Shown: positions 1 to 12,400 of the stretch, one piece after another
Numbering within the stretch: position 1 is the first letter of the stretch
Layout of the letters: every line of letters begins with the position of its first letter
NCBI GenBank assembly: GCA_943737045.1
Contig: CALSFV010000210.1
Coordinates: forward strand, 1,675,001 to 1,739,000
Reading direction: 5' to 3'
DNA from: Parapristionchus giblindavisi
Lineage: Eukaryota > Nematoda > Chromadorea > Rhabditida > Diplogasteridae
Length of the DNA stretch: 64,000 nt
The notes under the pieces: model-generated
The model's input: only the letters and a program-made list of their open reading frames with translations
What the model was told of the DNA's origin: nothing
The model's database searches: none
Made by a program: the position numbers and the translations under genes

Positions 1-480
1 AGAGACGATATGACTGATCTACCACTCCGTCTCCATCTCTATCATTCATAGTCTTTCTTTTCAACAGATGTCATTAGCGGCTATACTTGAATGAAGATAC
101 AAGCAAATAAGAGACAAGAAAAAAGAGAGGAAGGTGCTAATCAATCTAAGATGACAACGTATACGCATAGAAAAATAATCTAAAGTTCAATTAAAATTTA
201 TAAAAGATGGCTATCGGGACGTGACCGCGGTCGCGACCGTCATTTAGGGACACCTCTGCTTACTGTAATTAAACTCTCCCGCGAAAACGTCATTTAAATT
301 TTGATGTGCATTGCTTGTCGTGGTAGCGTTGCGGACGCGCTGCGTGTTGAACTTGAACATTTTGTGGAACTGTCCAAGTCCTGGCGTTTTACTTTTATTT
401 CTCTTTCGTGATTGATTAGCATCGTTTTAATTGAATGCTATATTAAGGATCTTCCGAGCCCTCAACTCATTCTCTTCACG
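1..480. other. Region upstream of the TIAR-like gene
   Basis: No coding exon is recognised. The stretch lies 5' of the RNA-binding protein gene and should carry its promoter and 5' UTR. A small GC-rich imperfect palindrome (GACCGCGGTCGCGACCGTC, about 222-240) is visible. I see no TATA box I would defend. Confidence 0.4.
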
Positions 481-3400
481 ATGTCGGTAAGTCATCTAAA
501 ATCTTTAGGAAAAAGATGTGGACACATTTCACTTTCGCAACTGACAATTGTTTTGATTGGTCTTCCGCGAGTTCTTATCGATTACGTTTGCTTATTTTCA
601 GTATGGATACGGATATGCTCAGCCTCCGGCTGCCGGACCTGAAGAGCCCACCGGTTACAATCCCCGCACCCACTACCAGGCCGCTCAATCGGCCGGCTTC
701 CATATGGGAGGCGATGATGCCCAGCCTAGAACCTTGTACGTCATCATTTTATGTGCTATTTGTAAATGATTACAATTATCTTTAGATACGTCGGAAATCT
801 CGACCCCTCTGTTACTGAGGAGTTCATCGGTACGCTCTTTGGTCAAATCGGAGTCGTGACCAAGAGCAAAGTCATCTTCGATGTAAGTATCACTGACACA
901 CGCTGACATGGCTGGTGTAAACCTACCTCCAAACCCTTGATCGATCAGAGCACACATACACTTCCCTTAATCGGCGCGGATTTCAGCTACCGCGCGTTGG
1001 GTAAACAACTTTCTTCATAATTGATTCCTTTCTTCCCTTCTTGTTGTCATTGTTTTTTTCTTATTTATTTATTTATTATATTATTATCATTATTATTAAT
1101 CGATTGGCAATTATATTGCAAGGCGGTCGATGGGACGATACACGTTGTGGCTGAGAGTTGGCCGTGTCCTTCCATCACAGACACACTACCTCCCGTCTCT
1201 CACTCCCACAAACCCGAGTACTGACAATTTGCCATTATTATTATTCTTTATTTATTCTTCTTATTTTTTTATATTTCCTTTATTCTTTCCTCTTCCTATT
1301 ATACGCGCCGCGATAGAGGGAGGGGCAGGTAGTGGCTATGTGAATTTGAGAAGATTGAGGTCGCCCCAGTGTGTGGTGATCTTGTCTTGTCAATGAGTAG
1401 TGTTGAGTTAGAAGCGCGTCGGTCTTGGGTAGATGCTTGGATCGCGGGGGGATTGGTTCGGGGGCGGGGATGGTGAAACATGGATTCATCAGGTATGTTT
1501 TGCCCGCTTGCGATCTTGTCCCTGTGAGATGGATCAAGTTATCGTATTGTATAATTATTTAAAGTTTACTAAATTGTAGGGTACGAATGATCCCTATGCA
1601 TTCGTCGAGTTTTCCGAGCACGCCCAGGCTGCTCAGGCACTTCAAGCAATGAACAAGAGAAGTCTCCTTGATAAGGTTGGTCATGTGCACATTTTGATCG
1701 ACTGTAGGCTGATGCCATTCAAAGCTTGTCATTTTTCATGCCTTATCTTTTGAATGACTACATTTTGTATACGAGAAACATGAAGCAAAGCGTGAATTGA
1801 TCATTCATTGAAGTCTTTTGCAGGAGATGAAGGTGAACTGGGCTACCGAGCCTGGATCAGTTGCTAAGGTCGACACCAGCAGTAAGTTTTAATATTAATA
1901 ATAATAATATCACTTATATCATCATTAAAAGTGCTGTTTGGTTACATAAGATTCGATAGAAGTGGCACATTTTATATAGTTTTGTAGACCAAGTATTGTT
2001 ATTCAGAGCACTTCCACGTGTTTGTCGGCGATCTGTCCCCCGAGATTGACAACAAGATGCTCAAGGAATCTTTCGCCAGCTTTGGAGAGATATCGTAAGT
2101 GATCAGTATACCTGGAGGCCGTATGAGCGTTGACAAACTGTTTGTCCACAAACGCGAAGTCACTAACGTCGGTAAACGCCTCTGACGTCACGTTTGTCAG
2201 AAAGCTGTTTGCCAATGTTCATGGATGCTTGTATAGATTTACTGTTGATGATACCACTATTTATTTCTCCATGTGAACAACACATGCGGGAGTGAACGCT
2301 AAGCGACTCTAGCAGTAATTCAGGGGTGTACTACGTCATTGAGCAAACAGAATGAGTACTTTGAACGAGGTTTAACCGACCCAATTATAGTGAGGCTAAG
2401 GTCATCCGCGATGCTACGACGCTCAAGTCGAAGGGCTACGGATTCGTGTCCTTCCCCAAGAGAGAGGTGTGAATTATATTATTATTTTGTGATTTATTGA
2501 CACCGTTATTAACATAAAAATGTCTAAAGTAAGATTGTTGATGTCTTACATCTATATTCATAGGAAGCCGAGCGCGCCATTGAGCAGATGAACGGCCAAT
2601 GGTTGGGCAGAAGAGCCATCCGAACGAATTGGGCCACCCGCAAGCCTACAGGTACATCATTAGATGGCTGACGGCTAATTTGTAATTTAAATAATGCATT
2701 ATAGATGCTAACGAGTCTGGAAATGGAACACGTCGTGAGCTCGGATATGACGAGGTCTTCAACCAGGTGAATAATTAATATTAATTTAAATTGTAACATG
2801 AATGTGACTTTTGACAATTGCAGACCACTCCCGACAACACATCTGTCTACATTGGAAATGTTGCTCAGAGTGCAAACGGTATGTTTGATTTAATTGTTTT
2901 GGTTTCTTTTCTGAACAGTTTGTTTTGCAGAAGACGATATTCGCCAAGCATTCTCTCGATTCGGAAACATCAACGAAGTTCGCGTCTTCAAGGTGATCTA
3001 TCGTTTCCAGTGTTGATTATTGTTGACACTGAAATTTATTTTAATTTATAGTTGTATGCTTTTAATTATAGCATCATGCGAATGCTGTGTTGCAGGCCCA
3101 GGGCTACTCATTCGTGAAGTTTGACACGAAAGATGCCGCGTGCAAGGCGATCATCTCCATGTCTGGTGCTGATCTACTCGGACAGTCGATCAAGTGCAGT
3201 TGGGGAAAGACTGATGTATGTATTGATTTATTGATTAATTTATCGATTATTACAATGTTGCTTGCAGAACACCAAGCCATCAGGAGGTGGACAAAATGCC
3301 GGTGGTGGATACGGATACGGTAACAATCAGCAGCAACAACAACAATACTGGTGAGTTGTGGGTTAAGGTAGCTCTTGGCTACGGTATAACACGTGGAGGT

Positions 3401-3886
3401 TACGGTATCTTAAGCGTTGATTTCGTTTCAGGAACAACTACGGTAACGGTGCGTACGGTGCTGGCGGCACAGCTGCCGCTCAACAACAGTACATGCAGTA
3501 CTATCAGCAATACTATCAGCAGAATCCTCAGTTGATGCAGCAGTGGGCACAGTGAGTTTTATTATTATTATTATTATTAGTTATTTATTTATTTATTTAA
3601 TATTAAAACTCACTGTGACCACCATACATTTTCGAGCACCCACATTGTGAGTGAGCACTTTTTGTCGATGCGGTCAGTTTTGAAACTCGAGACCCATCTA
3701 GGAATATGCGGGAGATCGAGATTAGTAAGAATCACCTAAGATCGGGTCACTGACCACTGAGTTATTTTACTCTAGTCCTTGACATGTGCGACATTGTTTG
3801 AATATTTGAATGCGTATATCAGATGCAATATTGATTTTTGCAGGTACTACCAGCAGGCTGCTGAGCACGGTGGTCAGAAGCAGTAG
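481..3886 (+). CDS. tiar-1: TIA-1/TIAR-family RNA-binding protein, three RRMs
   Basis: Fifteen coding exons: 481-486, 602-735, 786-882, 1580-1675, 1824-1881, 2007-2094, 2391-2466, 2564-2651, 2705-2766, 2824-2878, 2931-2992, 3096-3215, 3268-3350, 3432-3551, 3844-3886. They join in phase into 395 aa. RRM1 (about residues 45-120) begins RTLYVGNL; RRM2 (about 133-208) has HVFVGDL and the RNP1 core [11 protein letters not shown]3 (about 240-312) has SVYIGNV and [16 protein letters not shown] after RRM2 is typical of the TIA-1/TIAR family. A Gly/Gln/Tyr-rich tail follows, like the prion-like domain of these proteins. Family members bind U-rich RNA, move between nucleus and cytoplasm, regulate splicing and translation and build stress granules. 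The first coding exon holds only ATG TCG. The intron at 2095-2390 carries a hairpin element. The family call is firm; orthology to C. elegans tiar-1 rather than tiar-2 or -3 is inferred. Confidence 0.95.
2108..2223. mobile_element. Hairpin MITE, family 5, copy 1
   Basis: The ends form an imperfect inverted repeat around GTTTGTC/GACAAAC and the right end reads CCAATGTTCATGGAT. It lies in an intron of the TIAR-like gene. A second copy, 33196-33327, lies in an intron of the CLC gene and shares the TGACGTCACGTTTG block. Confidence 0.6.
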
Positions 3887-4803
3887 ATTATCATCATTAC
3901 TTCTATTTATCTCTTCATTTCCATCTTCCTCTTATATGTATTCTCCATCGGACTGTGTTCCCTCTTCGCTCTCGTACATAATCGATCGCTCATTGTGTAC
4001 TTTGTACGTTGTTCCATCTCTTTTCTCTTTTTATATATACTTTAACTTCTTCCCTTCCTCTTATCATAAATCACTACATCGTCTGCAATCGCCGTGATAT
4101 TATCGCGTTCCATTAGTGCACGCTCCGCCGCTGACTTACTAGCAGCATCACTTTTATTTCCTCATGAATCGCCTACAATGTTGTTTGTTATCAGCCTATG
4201 ATCTATTCCACGCACACTCCGACCTAATATATCTCTGATGTTTTTTGTTGTCCAGGCGATTGATTGTGTTAAGAGTTTTCCATCATTTTCTCTTTTTTCC
4301 TGAAATTCCAGAACGTGTAGTAAATTTCATGAGAATCATCCTCGAATATCTGTCTCACACCATCCCCGTTTCTCACTTCAATCTTTTCCTCCCTTTTTCA
4401 ACTGTTAATAATAATAATAATTGGTCACTCCGTTTTTTACCATCCCGTGGATGTGATAAATTATTTTTAATGTAAATTAAAATTGAATGATTTATCGATT
4501 AACCATGATACATGACAGCACATCATAAAGCAGGGGCACTCACAGAGTGAAAATGAGATGACAACTACAATGAAACGTTTATGTTCAACAGATATTTTGG
4601 TTTAAAAAGGGATGGTGCGTTAAATTGATAGTGGATAACTCCGTTTATGTAATCAATGACAGATCAATTGTAATCAAAAGTAAGTAAATCGATCGATAAG
4701 CAACTACAGTACTAAGTCGCTGCGAAAGTCCTGAGTTTGTAGTGGTGAGATAAAGAAATGTGTGCCATAACTTCCGCAGCGACCTTATTAGGACCGTACG
4801 ACC
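3887..4803. other. Convergent intergenic region
   Basis: Lies between the 3' ends of the TIAR-like gene (+) and SLC17 gene A (-). The first ~250 bases are pyrimidine-rich, as expected of a 3' UTR. No exon with acceptable splice sites was found. Confidence 0.45.
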
Positions 4804-7800
4804 CTAATATCGTTCAATCGTCGCGAGATCCTTCACAGTGTTCCGTTGAATCCATTCGTCCTTTGTCCACTCACACGGTTCGCCCCTCACGAATACGCAG
4901 AATATCACATTCGACAGCACCTAGAATTGTGGTGTGATGGGGGGGGGGGGTTACGGTAGTCGAGGTATACCAATAGCGCGGCGACCACCAGAAACACGGC
5001 TCGCCATTCGTCGTGAGTGTTGTGCGCGGTGAGACCGTTGACCAGGAACGGCACACCGACCAGGGTTACGGTGAGCACGATCGATATGTTGCCCGTAACG
5101 AAGTGACTGAAAAAGGTTACGGTAAGGCGGGAAGTTTGAATTTGAGTTGTGCCGATTACGGTACCTGTACTGCTTGCTGAGGGCTGGTGCGGCCTTGTAG
5201 AAACCGCCGGTGACGGCACCGAGAATACCAGCTGAGGCAAGGAGAAGAAAGAGGTTGATTAGCTGAAATGGGAAGAAAACTATTCTAACTTATCGTAGTC
5301 AAACTGAGATCAAAAGATCAAGATCAAAGATCGTAGATCTAGATCACGATCAAAGAGAAAAGATCCAGATCAAGATCAAGATCAAAAGATCAAAGTTCAA
5401 CTTTAACAACGGTAAGATATGAGATTGAATGTTGAAAAATTATTTTGCGATAAAAAATTGAGATCAAAGATCAAACCGGTCTTTCCGAATCAATCGACGC
5501 AAGCGACGCGAAACACGCAGCGCATCCGAGATAAGCAACCGAGTTGAATAATCGGTATTTGGTCAATTCGGAGACAAACTTGATACGATCTGATGCTGCG
5601 CCTGCAAATAATTCGCGGTCTCGAACGGAAACCCGGGTTACGGTAGCATTACCACAAGCGAGTTTTACGAAGAACTGAACGAACGGTGGAATGGCAGCGG
5701 TGGCTCCCGTAACGCTTGTAGAGAAACCGAGTACTGTAATCGAGAATGTGATTATCGATTACTCATATTAAATCAAATCAAATCATTTATTTTCCTGTAT
5801 AAGAAGGAACGGGATTGTTTTGGGTTCTTCTTATCACGTTAAACGGGGTAACGAAAACTACTAAAAAACGAAAACTAAGAAGGAATACTGTAGGGTCTAA
5901 TAATCGATCGATACCTTTCGAAATATAGATAGGATTGTACAGGAACATGAGATTGACGGCGGCAAAGTTTCCGATGGCACCCAGCCAGATCGCCCAGATC
6001 GCCGGCGTCCGTAAAATCTCAAGATACGGTATCCGACGGAGGGTTCGCTTACTGTAATTGGGGCGAGGTACGGTGGGTAGTTCGACGGGTCAGATCACTT
6101 ACTCGTGCGCGGACTTGCCAATGCTGATCTTGCGGGTCTCGATCTCGCCCACGAAAGGGTGCTTCTGAGAAGAAGAGGATGATAGAGAATGGGAAAACAC
6201 TCTTTGGGAAAGTCAATCTCGGAAAAGGACATTTCGGAAAGTTTTTTTTCGGAAATTCAATTTCGGAATAGCATACCCCAGAATACATAAAAATGTCCTT
6301 TTCCGAAAATTCGTTGCCCAAACGGTATTTCCCAAATTTTTTTCCGAAATGTCTTATCACCCGATAACTGACATTGGGCGAGTTACGGTAGAATAGGCCG
6401 TAGGAGACGAATAGCACGAGCGCGGCCGCACCGTGCACGTAGAATACGGAACTATAAAAAATTATTATTGTTATCGCAATGGAGAATGAGAATCGATTTT
6501 AGAATCGCTGTTGTTTAAAGGCCCGAGCTAGTTCGAAATTCTCCGCTCTGACAACACTCTCTCGTAGACAACGAAGGCGAGAGAGCATTGACAGAGCGGA
6601 GAATTTCAAATTAGCTCTTTTAAAAATCGATTATCATTTTAAATTTCGATTCTCAAGGCAGGCAGGCTATGAAGTGTGTTTTCAGAGCTGTGAGATAGCA
6701 GATAAAGAGTATGCGGTACGAAGAGTGCGCTGACGAGGAGAGTGCACCATGGTGCAATCATACCGTAATTTTTTTGGCGTTTTGCCAAATTTTCAATGCG
6801 CACTCTGCCTGCGTTAGAGAAACGCTGAAGTGGCTACAATATATTGTATACTAGACTTATATACTACAAGACTAGATAGACATATATACTAGAAGACTTA
6901 TAGATTATTTTTGCTTTTAACTGATGGATAAATAAATAAATAAATAAATACAAGACTTACGGCCACCCCACGTGTGTACAGAGCGCTCCCGAGACTGGCA
7001 TGGTGAGTACGGGCGAGAGTTGCACGTATGACACGAGGACCGACACGAAGAGGCCTGTCTGGAATACGGTAGTCAGGTGAGCATCGATCGATAATTGAGA
7101 GATCGATCGATAATTGATCAAACCTGCTTGAAGTACGTCCATTTGCACGAGAAAGCGCCTACGACGGGGAAGGTCGTTGCGAAACCGAGACCTTGCAGGA
7201 ACCGACACAGGAGTACCCAGAGAAAACCAGTCTGAAAATGGACATTTCTGGACGAATATTTTGACATTTCTCATTTTTCGATATATTCTTTTTTTTAATT
7301 GACAACTGGCACTCAATTAGTGGTGGTTTAGACGGTTAAACACTCTCTGTAGTGAAGGTTTTCACAATGCTATACTCATTTGGAGATGAAAAAGGCGCTG
7401 CTATTAAAAAAAAATTTAAATCAGCAATTGAAGAATAGAGCTTTACAAAATATTCTTTGAAAAAGTTTTTCATTCACTCACTCTTATGGCTGCGGGAATG
7501 AGGAGTGTCGCGAGCCCGGAAACCAATCCGAGAACGGTGAAAACCGAACTGAAAATATCACAATTTGCATTTTGATAAACGTCGTCCGCACTTCCTACCG
7601 TATTCCCACTTTGTTCACAGCGAACACGACGGGAATGTTAGCGATCAGCGCTGCCACGGCGACAATCGACGTCAACAGCGTGCTTTGGTCTTGAACGGAT
7701 AGGATAAGGGATACGGTAGTTAATCGATAGTACCGTACAATCAGTGAATTGGTATCGATCGGTCGTTGAGGAGGAATTCGCGACGGGAGCCATGCATATT

Positions 7801-7958
7801 ATGGCGAAGTTGAACGAGAGAATATTAGACCTGAGAGAAAAATCAACAAATCAAAAATAAACGATAACCATGGATTGCTGAACTAACCATATACTACTCA
7901 AACACAATAACAGCAAAACCATGACGATAAATCGGGTTCGTGTTCCGAATTCTGGCAT
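4804..7958 (-). CDS. SLC17-like anion/phosphate transporter A (MFS)
   Basis: Fourteen exons read on the minus strand: 7888-7958, 7739-7830, 7599-7689, 7482-7548, 7124-7231, 6961-7058, 6373-6451, 6103-6164, 5915-6051, 5653-5733, 5477-5601, 5165-5262, 4971-5106, 4804-4920. All phases fit and give 453 aa. The protein starts MPEFGTRTRF before a first membrane helix and has family blocks RFLQGLGFA, YVQLSP, FYRNSP, KHPFVG, FSTSVTGA, GILGAVTGGF and HFVTGNIS. SLC17 members are polytopic Major Facilitator proteins that move phosphate or organic anions with Na+ or H+; the substrate cannot be read here. A candidate trans-splice acceptor (TTACAG) lies about 20 nt before the ATG. Genes B and C are paralogues with the same exon plan; A has the shortest C-terminal tail. 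Confidence 0.93.
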
Positions 7959-9406
7959 TGTGAACTACGGTAGGTTCCTGTAACATGTTAATGTAATCGA
8001 TTACACAGTAGGGTAAAGCATACAAGTTGAAGAACAAGGTACGGTAATGGGGAAGAGCAGATAAGAGCACTATCGGGTATGACATTTAGCTAATTAGCAT
8101 GATTCACAAAATGCATTATTAGAAGCGACTGTAAGGAATAACGTTGGGTAGAAACCCGGATACCATATGTTTCATCAATAAACATAACGAAAAAAGTCAT
8201 CATGGAGGGTAATGCTTTACATTGTGTCCAGACAAATAATTGTAATCGTTTGAAAAGTATAAAGTTATGATTGATCAATAAATAGGATCTAATTAGTGGT
8301 ATCAATGCAGACGACAGAGAGGGTAGTGACGCCTCAGGGAAAGTCGACTGTCACTACCGATTTGTCCGTTCCATGAGTGATGCAACAAGAACGACTTACT
8401 GATGTTATCCACTCTCAGTACGTTTGGACGGTTAGGCGCGTTAATGTGCACTTAAAGAGCGATTTATGGAACTGGAATGCGGGGGAAAAGGTCAGAGACG
8501 TAGACGATGTGAGGAGACTAACACATTTCTATCTGTACTAATTATAAACGCTCTGGTTGTCTGGCGCTCTCACCTGATCTCGGTAAAAACCGTCCAGGAT
8601 GTCACAGCTAGGTGAGAGATCTCCTCTGCGTCTCTGCCTTGTCATTTCCCCTCGACCTATCTACATCTATGTGTCCATTATCACTCAGTTCCTTGACAAA
8701 GAAAGTGAGAGTGACATCCTCTATTGGGTTCATATTTCAGTAGCACCTAAGTGTTCCATTCACTCTACGAAAACCAAACTATCCAAGATCAAAATTCGAA
8801 AAGATCAAAGATCAAATTTCGAAAAGATCAAAGACGAAATTTCTTAAGTGAAAGGGCCCTATCCCTTTTTAGAACTGCCGCTATGAAAGTAAGTTCAGTA
8901 CCACAACATGCCATTCTTTTTTCCAACGCGTTTTTATGCTTTAAATTAGGCTTTTTAATTATCATTTTCTTTGTTCCAGTGGCTTATTTTCTTGGACCTT
9001 AAATTTGTACACACAAAATGAATTCACAGTGTGAATGTAGATCGATTGATACATTCATGTTGCATTATTCGCTAACCTACATATTTTAAATAAATTTAAA
9101 TTCAAAGTGCATGCAAAACTATACTTGTATATCTATTAATATTTATATGTTTCATTTAATTCTGAACATTGATTTCTTAATGCCCATGATCATCAAAATA
9201 GCTAATCATAAGGGTGCAAGAAGAATAATTTAAAGAATGAAGACCTCCTTTTATGACACTTCAGATTCAGTAAAACCTTGATAAAGTGTATCAATGTTCA
9301 ATGTTCAATGCCCAAAAATGCGTACTATTATAATCATTTATTCAGTATCAGTGTTAGTTTGGAGAGTGAGTAGGTTAAACATTCAGTTAGTAATTTGGTC
9401 GAGTGA
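7959..9406. other. Intergenic region, no gene recognised
   Basis: Upstream of SLC17 gene A and downstream of the 9407-13702 gene. It contains a heptamer GATCAAA cluster at about 8786-8840 and, around 9080-9160, a copy of a dispersed AT-rich repeat (TGCATGC flanked by TTTAAAT-like sequence) with relatives near 45775, 51065 and 58640. Short open frames show no coding character. Confidence 0.4.
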
Positions 9407-12400
9407 TTAGTGCGTCGAGGAGTTCTGAAAATCAGGTTACTGTAATCGAGGTCACGGTAGGCGCCACGATACCTCATCCTTTCTTCTCTTTTCCGAAGGC
9501 AACGAAGATGATTCGGACTCCTCCCAGAATATCTTGTCGTCGAGTCGAATTCTCTTCGGAACAAAACTGATCTCGCTTGCACGATCATGCTATAATACGG
9601 ACAAATATCGATTGATTGACTGATCTTCCTATGTCAAACCTTGATAGCAAAGTTGACGCACAGATGCCACATGTGTCCGTTGATTCTGGTCTCAAGTGTG
9701 AGTTTCTTGATCAGAATCTCGCCTGAATCACGAATCGATGATTACGGTAGATCTCGGTACACAGGCGGTACACTCACAGAAAAAACCCTAGCTCATGTCC
9801 CCCTGTGCACCCCAAACACTAAACGGTTAGGGTTTTAAACACTTGTATCTAAGGGTACTCAGGGTAGGGCTTTAAAACCCTTAAATGCAATGAGCTAGGG
9901 TATTTTCTGTGAGTGTAAGCATACCCTGATCGTAATCTTCCGGGTTACTGACGATCTCCACATTCGTTCGCTTCTGAGCGCGTGAAGGATCCTGAGACGT
10001 CGACTTATCCATGGTCTTGGACTCAGTGACCTGGAGCGTGCGATGGATAGGAAGACGGGATGCGGAACGAGGAGCGGGGACGGGTGGAGCAGATGTGGGA
10101 GTAGTCTTCTGTGGAGTCAAGTGATCAGCTGGAGATACGGGTGGAGCAGCAGGGACAACACGAGAACGGCCGATGGTGGTACGAGGACGAGGAACGGGTC
10201 TGAAAGTAAGGATGGTGGTAAAATTTTCAAGATTAAAGGGAGCGTAACCTCAATGGTCTCTTCGACGCGCAATGCTCTCTCGTTGTTAGAGAACAGAGAA
10301 ATAGTGTGCACAATGCAAAGACCATTGAGAGAGGTACGCTCCTATTAAAAAGATGGGCTATGCGACGGAAATTCGCTGAGAAATTTTCATTGGAGACAGT
10401 AAAATGTTTATTATCTAATATTACGAAATAAAAAGATTAAAGATTAAAATCGATGTACCTATGCGAGTTGTGATCAGTGGCTGTGGCAACCGAGAGTTGA
10501 GGCAGAGGTGGAGATTGTGCCTTGGGATACTGTAGATGTTCAAGAGGCATCTGGTCCACTGATAGAGCTCGACGAGCCGAACGAACTACGCTCTCTCGAT
10601 TACAAATCCCGGTAAGACTAACGGTAGATTTGAGAACACGTCTAAAATGTATTATAAGCGAAATATGTAATAGTTAAACATGCAAATGTACTCTATAAAA
10701 TTAGATATTAATGCATCAAAACTAGTTATTCGTAGAGGCGAGATTCACTGTTTTGGCCATTAGATTCTAGATAGTGAACCTCTACTATTATGTGTTCAGA
10801 GAGATGATGAGTTAGGTTAAATTAAGCAAATTTAGTTAAAGCCACACCCCAAGCTAATTTTTAGAAAGCGAGAGAGTGTGGCCAGAGCGGAGAGTTTCAA
10901 ATTATCTTCAAATTATCTCGCTTTAAAGTTAAGTTAAGGACCGGAACGAATGGATATGAATAAGTACCCTGAAGCAGGAAGAGTTCTAATCGATGAGGCA
11001 TTCCTCTGCATCGCCTGTCGGCTCGATCGAGCAGATCTTCGTTCACGGGTAGACGGACTGGCTGTCATAGTCTTATCTGTAATGAATTAGTATGAGTTTG
11101 CAGTAAATGTCGTCATAAGTTCTCAGGGTTGATTTACAAGGGATGGGTCTCAACTCGCCCTGGCCTTATGACTCAGGTGTTTGAATCCTTGCAAGATCCA
11201 AGTAAAATTTGTGCAATTAATGGCATGATCATGCATGGAATATACTCGAATCATGCATGGATTATCCGTGATCATGCATGGATTCTGTCATTCCCTGCAT
11301 GATTACGGAAAATTCGTGCATGATCACGGAAGATCCATGCATTATCACGAACTACGGATATTCCATGTATGATCATCCATGGAATGTCGAATCATGCTTG
11401 ATTACACTTGTATTCGTGATCATGCAAGGATTTCAACACCAGAGAGGGGCAAAATGATCACTATAACCAGTTTATTTATCGTACACCATCACTTCCCAAA
11501 AGCGCCTTTTTGATTTGGGATATATCCCGCCCACACTATCATAGACATTAGACATTAGACCGCTTACCGGCAGACACAGCAGTACTCACGGGAGATTCAT
11601 TAACGGGATCACGCTTCGTTGGTGTAGGGGATGGATACTGTAAAAGATCAAAGTTCACTGTTTTAATCAATCGATAGCTGACATTCTGAGTTCTGAGGGA
11701 GTGCACCGTGCGATCACAATCGTCCTTGGCTTTGGCAACGGAGAGTTGAGGCAGATGTGGAGAGGGCGCCTTGGGATTCGGTAGATGTTCAATTGGCATC
11801 TGGTCCACTGAGAGAGCTCGACGAGCCGAACGAACTACGCTCTCTCGATCACACATCCCGGTAAGACTAACGGTAGATTTGAGAACACGTCTAAAATGTA
11901 TTATGTGTTCAGAGAGAAGTTGAGTTAGGTTAAATTAAGCTAGTCTAGTTAAAGCAAAGTTAAGGAACGAATGAATAAGTACCCTGAAGCAGGAAGAGTT
12001 CTAATCGACGAGGCATTCTTCTCCATCATCTGTCCAGACAATCGAACAGATCTCAGTTGATGATCGGACGGACTGAATGTCGTCTTCTTATCTGCAATGG
12101 ATTAATGATAGTTAGCAGTCCAATTCTTGCAATGCCATCATCAGTTAATTCGATTGCGGTGATTTCAAAATTAGCAAGTCAGGTCCCATTCGAGTTTTTC
12201 AGTAAACCAAACAGTCTTGGGATATATCCCGCCCACACTATCATAGACTTTTTTTTTTCGGAAATTTTCCCCCGCGGGGCACTCTGCCGGGCACCCTGCG
12301 GAGCAGCTTGTTGAGTCTCTGAAAATGACATGGTGCCCTGCGGGGCGGATTGTTTAGACAGGGTGCCCGCGGGGTGAGCACAGGGTGCCCCGCGGGGTAG

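Noticed and set aside
5310..5480. The GATCAAA-rich stretch as a CRISPR-like or regulatory array
   Set aside because: It is the heptamer minisatellite inside an intron of SLC17 gene A; units vary in spacing and there are no unique spacers.
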